A stretch of 64,000 nt of DNA, taken from NCBI RefSeq assembly GCF_900100735.1, contig NZ_FNCJ01000001.1:716437-780436 (forward strand). The letters are read 5' to 3'. Of this stretch, positions 60,277 to 64,000 are shown in pieces. The DNA comes from Paraburkholderia phenazinium (GTDB lineage Bacteria; Pseudomonadota; Gammaproteobacteria; Burkholderiales; Burkholderiaceae). The position numbers and the translations under genes are program-made. How positions within the stretch are numbered: position 1 is the stretch's first letter; each line of letters starts with the position of its first letter. The notes beneath the pieces are model-generated. The model saw only the letters and a program-made list of their open reading frames with translations, was not told the origin of the DNA and did no database searches.

Positions 60277-61706
60277 GCCTGGCTGGTGGCATCATCATCG
60301 GGCTCGGGGTGTTGGCACTCTTGCTGCCTTATCAATGGGCGATCTACGTGATGGTGGCAAGCACCCTGTTCGGCGCGACCGAGGCAGTGGCGTTTGGTGG
60401 CATCGGCGTGTTGCCGGCGAGCCTGTTCATGGTGTTTTTCATCGCGCGAAGCATCGTGCGCGAGGATTCGCGTGCCATCTGGGCCAGCATCCGCATCGGC
60501 TCGCCCGGATTCTGGCTGCTGTTGCTGGTGGGCTACGGGTGCGTATCGGCCATGGTATTCCCCCGCGTTCTGTCGGACTCGACGTTCGTGTACGCGATCG
60601 ATCGTTCCGCTACCGCTAGCGCTACCACGCAACTCACGTTGCAACCGCTCGGGCCGGTGTCCGGCAATCTTAGCCAATCCGTCTACCTGGCCGGAGAGTG
60701 CTTCCTGTACATCGCCGCATCGATGACGTTGTGGCGCCGGGGCGCGAGCCGGACGATCGCCGATGCGTTCCTGTTCCTGGCAGTGTTGAACGTCATGGCG
60801 GCAAGCATCGACCTGCTAAGCGGTGCCGCGGGCATCGATCTGCTGGATGCGATCAAGACGGCGCAGTACACGATCATGGACGATGCCACGATTGGCGGCG
60901 TGCGGCGCATCAGCGGCACGTTCTCCGAGTCGTCCGCGTTTGCCGGTTTTTCGTTGCCTCTGTTCGCATTCACCGCAAATCTCTGGTTGCTCGGGTATCG
61001 CCGCAAGCTGTGCGGGTTGCTGGCGGCGCTGACGGCCGGCTTCGTACTGTTGTCGACCTCGAGCACCGGGTACGTCGGATTGGCTGCTTATCTGATCGTT
61101 TTTATGGTCAGTCGGTCTGGTTCGATCGTGCGCGCCAGCCGGGCAAGAAAGTTTCAGGTGATCGCAATAGCGAGCCTCTTGATGGTGCTCGTCGCTGGCG
61201 TGCTGGTGGCGATCGATTCGCCGGTCGTCACAACCGTATCCGACGTGATCGACCGTACCCTGACGAACAAGATGGACAGCGATTCCGGCATTGAGCGCAG
61301 TGCATGGAACCTGCAGGCGCTGGTGAATTTCGTCGACACGTTCGGACTGGGCGTCGGACTCGGCAGCGCCCGCGCGTCCAGTTTCATCGCTGTGACGCTC
61401 GGCAATCTCGGTCTGCCTGGTGCTGTGCTGTTTGGTCTGTTCTTTTATCGGATCATCGATCGCCGGGCGCGCGCTTCGACCTGGGCATCGGATCGGATCG
61501 TCAGCTTTGCTGCCGCGCAGGCGGTGTGCGCCTCGCTGATAGGCGCGACCCTGTCCGGGACCGTGGTCGATCTCGGACCTTGCACGTATCTGCTTGCGGC
61601 AGTTGCATTCGGCACACTCGATGTCCGGCGCGCACCGGTTTTGACACGGGTGAAGCATCTCGGCGCAGGCAGTCGCGCCATGGACGGGCGGGGGGCAGCG
61701 TCGTGA
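60267..61706 (+). CDS. Wzy-like polysaccharide polymerase
   Basis: 479 residues, inner membrane, about 11 hydrophobic spans with a large loop (SDSTFVYAIDRSATASATTQ) and a second one (TNKMDSDSGIERSAWNLQALVNFVDTFGLGVGLGSARASSF) in the style of O-antigen polymerases. Sequence identity is low in this family, so the call rests on topology and position between the GT4 gene and the flippase gene. Its stop overlaps the GTG start of the next gene. Confidence 0.78.
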   Translation: MDLSLAGGIIIGLGVLALLLPYQWAIYVMVASTLFGATEAVAFGGIGVLPASLFMVFFIARSIVREDSRAIWASIRIGSPGFWLLLLVGYGCVSAMVFPRVLSDSTFVYAIDRSATASATTQLTLQPLGPVSGNLSQSVYLAGECFLYIAASMTLWRRGASRTIADAFLFLAVLNVMAASIDLLSGAAGIDLLDAIKTAQYTIMDDATIGGVRRISGTFSESSAFAGFSLPLFAFTANLWLLGYRRKLCGLLAALTAGFVLLSTSSTGYVGLAAYLIVFMVSRSGSIVRASRARKFQVIAIASLLMVLVAGVLVAIDSPVVTTVSDVIDRTLTNKMDSDSGIERSAWNLQALVNFVDTFGLGVGLGSARASSFIAVTLGNLGLPGAVLFGLFFYRIIDRRARASTWASDRIVSFAAAQAVCASLIGATLSGTVVDLGPCTYLLAAVAFGTLDVRRAPVLTRVKHLGAGSRAMDGRGAAS

Positions 61707-62992
61707 AAGGTCCGTCTTCGCGCACCCAACTGGCGGCGGTCTACCTCGCGTATGCGTTCCGTTACCTCTATCCACTGGTTATGTTGCCCTACTACGGGCG
61801 GGTGCTCGGTCCGAACGGGTACGGAATCGTACTGGCGGGCGCGTCCCTGTCGAATTCGCTGTGGCTTTTCGTGGGCTTCGGCTTTCCGACGGTCGGATCC
61901 CGCGACACCGTGCATGCACGGGATTCCGCGGAGCGGGCGGAGATTCTGAAAGCCCACGTGACAGCGAGGCTACTACTTTGCGTGCCGGCGATGATCGCCG
62001 GGTTGGTCGCCATCTACCTTTCGTTGACGTTCCGCAGCCGTCCGCTGACCGGGGCGATCGTGATAGCGATGGGCTTGACGGCGGCATTCAATGTCGGATG
62101 GTACCTGGTCAGCACCGGCCGTGCTTTGGCGAGCATCCGGATCGAGGTCGTTGGCTTCGTCCTGTCCTTCTTGCTGATCGTCGGCTTCGTGCATCACTCG
62201 TCCGATGTCAAGCGCGTATTTCCGTTGTTGCTGGCGTCGTCCGGCATCCAGCTCGCGATGGCCTACTGGCTGATCCGCAGCGAGTTCCGCGGCATCCTTG
62301 GACGCCTGCAGGACGCGGTGGATCTGATTCGCAGATCGACGACCATTTTCATCTACGGCGGCACGTCGGTGTTGCTGGCGGGGGCGTCCACCTACCTGTT
62401 GTCAACGATGGCGGGTCCAGCCGAGGTCAGCTCGTTTGGGGTTGCTGAGCGATTGATTGCGGCGGGCTTGAGCCTGATGTCGCCGGCCGCGCAGATCCTC
62501 GTGCCGAAAGTGACCTACATGATCGGCAGGGAGACATTCCGGGCGAATCGCCTGACGCGACGGATCTTCGTGTTGTTCTTTTCAGGCGCGGCAATGAGCG
62601 TGCTAGCGACCGTTTCGCTGTCGGGATGGCTCATTCCGCTAGTGTTCGGGGTTGGCTTCGAGCATAGCGTCGCGGTGTTGAATCTGATGGTATTCGTGCT
62701 GCCCGTCAGTGTTTGTACACAGGTGCTCGGCATGTATTTCCTGGTTCCGCGCAAGCTCGAACGCCTGCTTGCGCGGGCCGGGGTGCTGAGCGCGATCGTG
62801 AATCTCGCTTGCGCGGTCCCGCTCGCGAGCCATTGGGGGGCGCTCGGCATGGCGAGCGCGCGCCTGATTGGGGAACTGACCATGCTCGCCGTGCTGGTCG
62901 CCGGCATGTGGCGCGCGCAGTTGCTGGCGGAACTATTCGATATCGGCGGCAAGCTGGCCATGCCTGCCAACGACAACACCATTCCTTCCTGA
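61703..62992 (+). CDS. Wzx-type oligosaccharide flippase (MATE/MOP superfamily)
   Basis: 429 residues, about 12-13 hydrophobic spans, from GTG 61703 with a G-rich ribosome site. AYAFRYLYPLVMLPYYGRVLGPNGYGIVLAGASLSNSLWLFVGFGFPTVGSRDTV is the typical Wzx start. It flips lipid-linked repeat units to the periplasm. It overlaps the polymerase gene by 4 nt. Confidence 0.88.
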   Translation: MKGPSSRTQLAAVYLAYAFRYLYPLVMLPYYGRVLGPNGYGIVLAGASLSNSLWLFVGFGFPTVGSRDTVHARDSAERAEILKAHVTARLLLCVPAMIAGLVAIYLSLTFRSRPLTGAIVIAMGLTAAFNVGWYLVSTGRALASIRIEVVGFVLSFLLIVGFVHHSSDVKRVFPLLLASSGIQLAMAYWLIRSEFRGILGRLQDAVDLIRRSTTIFIYGGTSVLLAGASTYLLSTMAGPAEVSSFGVAERLIAAGLSLMSPAAQILVPKVTYMIGRETFRANRLTRRIFVLFFSGAAMSVLATVSLSGWLIPLVFGVGFEHSVAVLNLMVFVLPVSVCTQVLGMYFLVPRKLERLLARAGVLSAIVNLACAVPLASHWGALGMASARLIGELTMLAVLVAGMWRAQLLAELFDIGGKLAMPANDNTIPS

Positions 62993-63001
62993 CGGGGATT
63001 T

Positions 63002-63931
63002 ATGACGACCTGTGACTTTCACGCTCCCGTTATTCAACCGATCGATCGGTCGATCGGCGTCGCGCCGCGCATTTGCGTCGGCATCGCGACACGCGGCCGG
63101 CCGGCCGAGGTGGCGACGATCGTCGCGTGCCTGCGCGCCCAGGCGCTGCAGCCCGCCTCGATCGTCGTTGCCTGCACCGGTCCCGACGACATTGGCACCG
63201 TGCAAGAGGCCAACGACCTGCGCATCGTATTCGTCAAACCGGGTCTGACGCGTCAGCGCAATGCGATTCTCGACTCGATGCCGGCGGACACCGACTATGT
63301 TGTGTTCTTCGACGACGATTTCGTGCCGCACCCGGACTGGCTGCGCGAGGCTGCCGACGCGTTCCTGGCCGATCCAGCGCTCGCCTGCATCACAGGTCAT
63401 GTTGTCGCGGACGGCATTCTCGGCCCCGGCCTCTCGGTCGACGATGCGCGGCGTGCGCTGGCCACCGTGCAGCCGGACCGGCACGGCTGGGTCTCCGATG
63501 GCTACAGTCCTTACGGCTGCAACATGGCGTTTCGCGCGTCGGCGGTTGCGACGTTGCGCTTCGATGAACGACTCGTGCTGTATGGCTGGCTCGAGGATCG
63601 TGACTTCGGTGCACGTGTCGCGCAGACCCGAGGCCGGCTCGTGAAGTTGGGCAGGGCGCTTGGTGTGCATCTGGGCGTGAAGCGAGGACGCATGCCAGGC
63701 CGCCGTCTCGGCTACTCGCAAGTGATGAATCCCCTCTACATGATGCACAAGGGCACGATGTCGCGCGGCGAAGCATGTCTGCAGATCGTGCGCAACGTCG
63801 CCGCGAACGTCTCAAAGTCGATCGCCCCGGAGACGTACATCGACAGGCGCGGCCGGCTCGCCGGCAATCTGATCGCGTTCGGCGACGTGCTGCGCGGGCG
63901 CCGCACACCGGAACGCGCGGAGCGCCTGTGA
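63002..63931 (+). CDS. family 2 glycosyltransferase
   Basis: 309 residues, GT-A fold. ICVGIATRGRPAEVATIV, then RQRNAILD and the metal-binding FFDDDFVPHPDWL; YGCNMAFRASAV and YGWLEDRDFG are acceptor-side motifs. A GGGG ribosome site lies upstream. It adds a sugar to the repeat unit; its linkage is not readable. Its stop overlaps the next start. Confidence 0.88.
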   Translation: MTTCDFHAPVIQPIDRSIGVAPRICVGIATRGRPAEVATIVACLRAQALQPASIVVACTGPDDIGTVQEANDLRIVFVKPGLTRQRNAILDSMPADTDYVVFFDDDFVPHPDWLREAADAFLADPALACITGHVVADGILGPGLSVDDARRALATVQPDRHGWVSDGYSPYGCNMAFRASAVATLRFDERLVLYGWLEDRDFGARVAQTRGRLVKLGRALGVHLGVKRGRMPGRRLGYSQVMNPLYMMHKGTMSRGEACLQIVRNVAANVSKSIAPETYIDRRGRLAGNLIAFGDVLRGRRTPERAERL

Positions 63932-64000
63932 ACCACGCTTACTTACCTCATCCGCCATCATGGGCGCGCGAGTCGCATGCGCCAAGCGTCGCGCTCGTCA
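63928..64000 (+). CDS. start of a further gene of the locus (cut by window edge)
   Basis: GTG at 63928 overlaps the TGA of the glycosyltransferase gene (GTGA). The visible 24 codons read VNHAYLPHPPSWARESHAPS then VALV, like the first strand of another glycosyltransferase. The call as a gene rests on the coupling and the open frame only. Confidence 0.5.
   Translation, partial: MNHAYLPHPPSWARESHAPSVALV

Noticed and set aside
1..64000. CRISPR array, tRNA or rRNA genes, prophage
   Set aside because: No regularly spaced repeats, no cloverleaf or rRNA signature sequences, and no phage structural genes were seen by eye.

Overview
The window is GC-rich, densely coded DNA from a beta-proteobacterium, most likely Burkholderia/Paraburkholderia sensu lato and probably a secondary replicon. 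This is an inference. It rests on a phasin for polyhydroxyalkanoate granules, a bce/bep-type mannose-rich exopolysaccharide locus with its own sigma-54 promoters, GntR/LysR/AraC/GlxA-controlled catabolic cassettes, and codon usage. No rRNA or tRNA gene, CRISPR array or complete insertion sequence was seen. Both window edges cut genes.

Layout. 1-1010: a KAS III-like ketosynthase (cut at the left edge) co-transcribed with an ArsR-type repressor. 1278-2801: mmsA. 2875-3588: an OmpA-like protein. 4343-4864: a basic, histone-H1-like protein with an RHH-like tail. 5037-7763: a sugar-acid dehydratase pair (DapA and IlvD/Edd families). 8190-13258: an SDR, a GlxA-type regulator divergent from an HD-domain hydrolase, a Met-rich secreted peptide and a CPA1 Na+/H+ antiporter. 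13629-14297: a higBA toxin-antitoxin pair. 14311-21748: a GntR repressor divergent from a cassette of serine-glyoxylate-type aminotransferase, MFS transporter, 2-oxopentenoate hydratase-like enzyme and large FAD/Fe-S dehydrogenase. 21758-28375: AraC and DMT transporter, then LysR divergent from MFS, CaiB-type CoA-transferase and methylmalonyl-CoA decarboxylase. 28764-36143: a secreted beta-propeller-like protein, a YcaQ-type glycosylase, a cNMP-binding flavoprotein and a DedA-rhodanese fusion. 36592-42051: a PAS chemoreceptor divergent from a hybrid histidine kinase. 42150-45815: DnaJ-domain protein, phasin and hypothetical genes. 46194-64000: the exopolysaccharide locus (degenerate EAL protein, YjbH-like protein, lipoprotein, ManC, sugar-P transferase, Wza-Wzb-Wzc, GT4, Wzy, Wzx, GT2 and the start of one more gene).

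The exopolysaccharide locus reads as one Wzx/Wzy-type pathway. ManC makes GDP-mannose, the sugar-P transferase loads the first sugar on undecaprenyl phosphate, GT4/GT2 extend it, Wzx flips, Wzy polymerises, and Wza/Wzc/Wzb plus YjbH export and control. Three intergenic regions each carry a GG-N10-GC sigma-54 promoter 110-160 bp downstream of CGTAAC/GTTACG elements. This suggests one enhancer-binding protein drives the locus; a degenerate EAL protein is under the first promoter.

The most unusual non-coding signal is a dispersed 20-bp element, GGTGAGNNTWTTCGGGAGCC. I count nine good copies, all between genes, all in the first 28.6 kb and eight on the + strand, mostly as closely spaced pairs. 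A second, 30-bp element occurs twice as a leader just upstream of two unrelated genes (24844 and 42858). Neither is explained by the genes around it.
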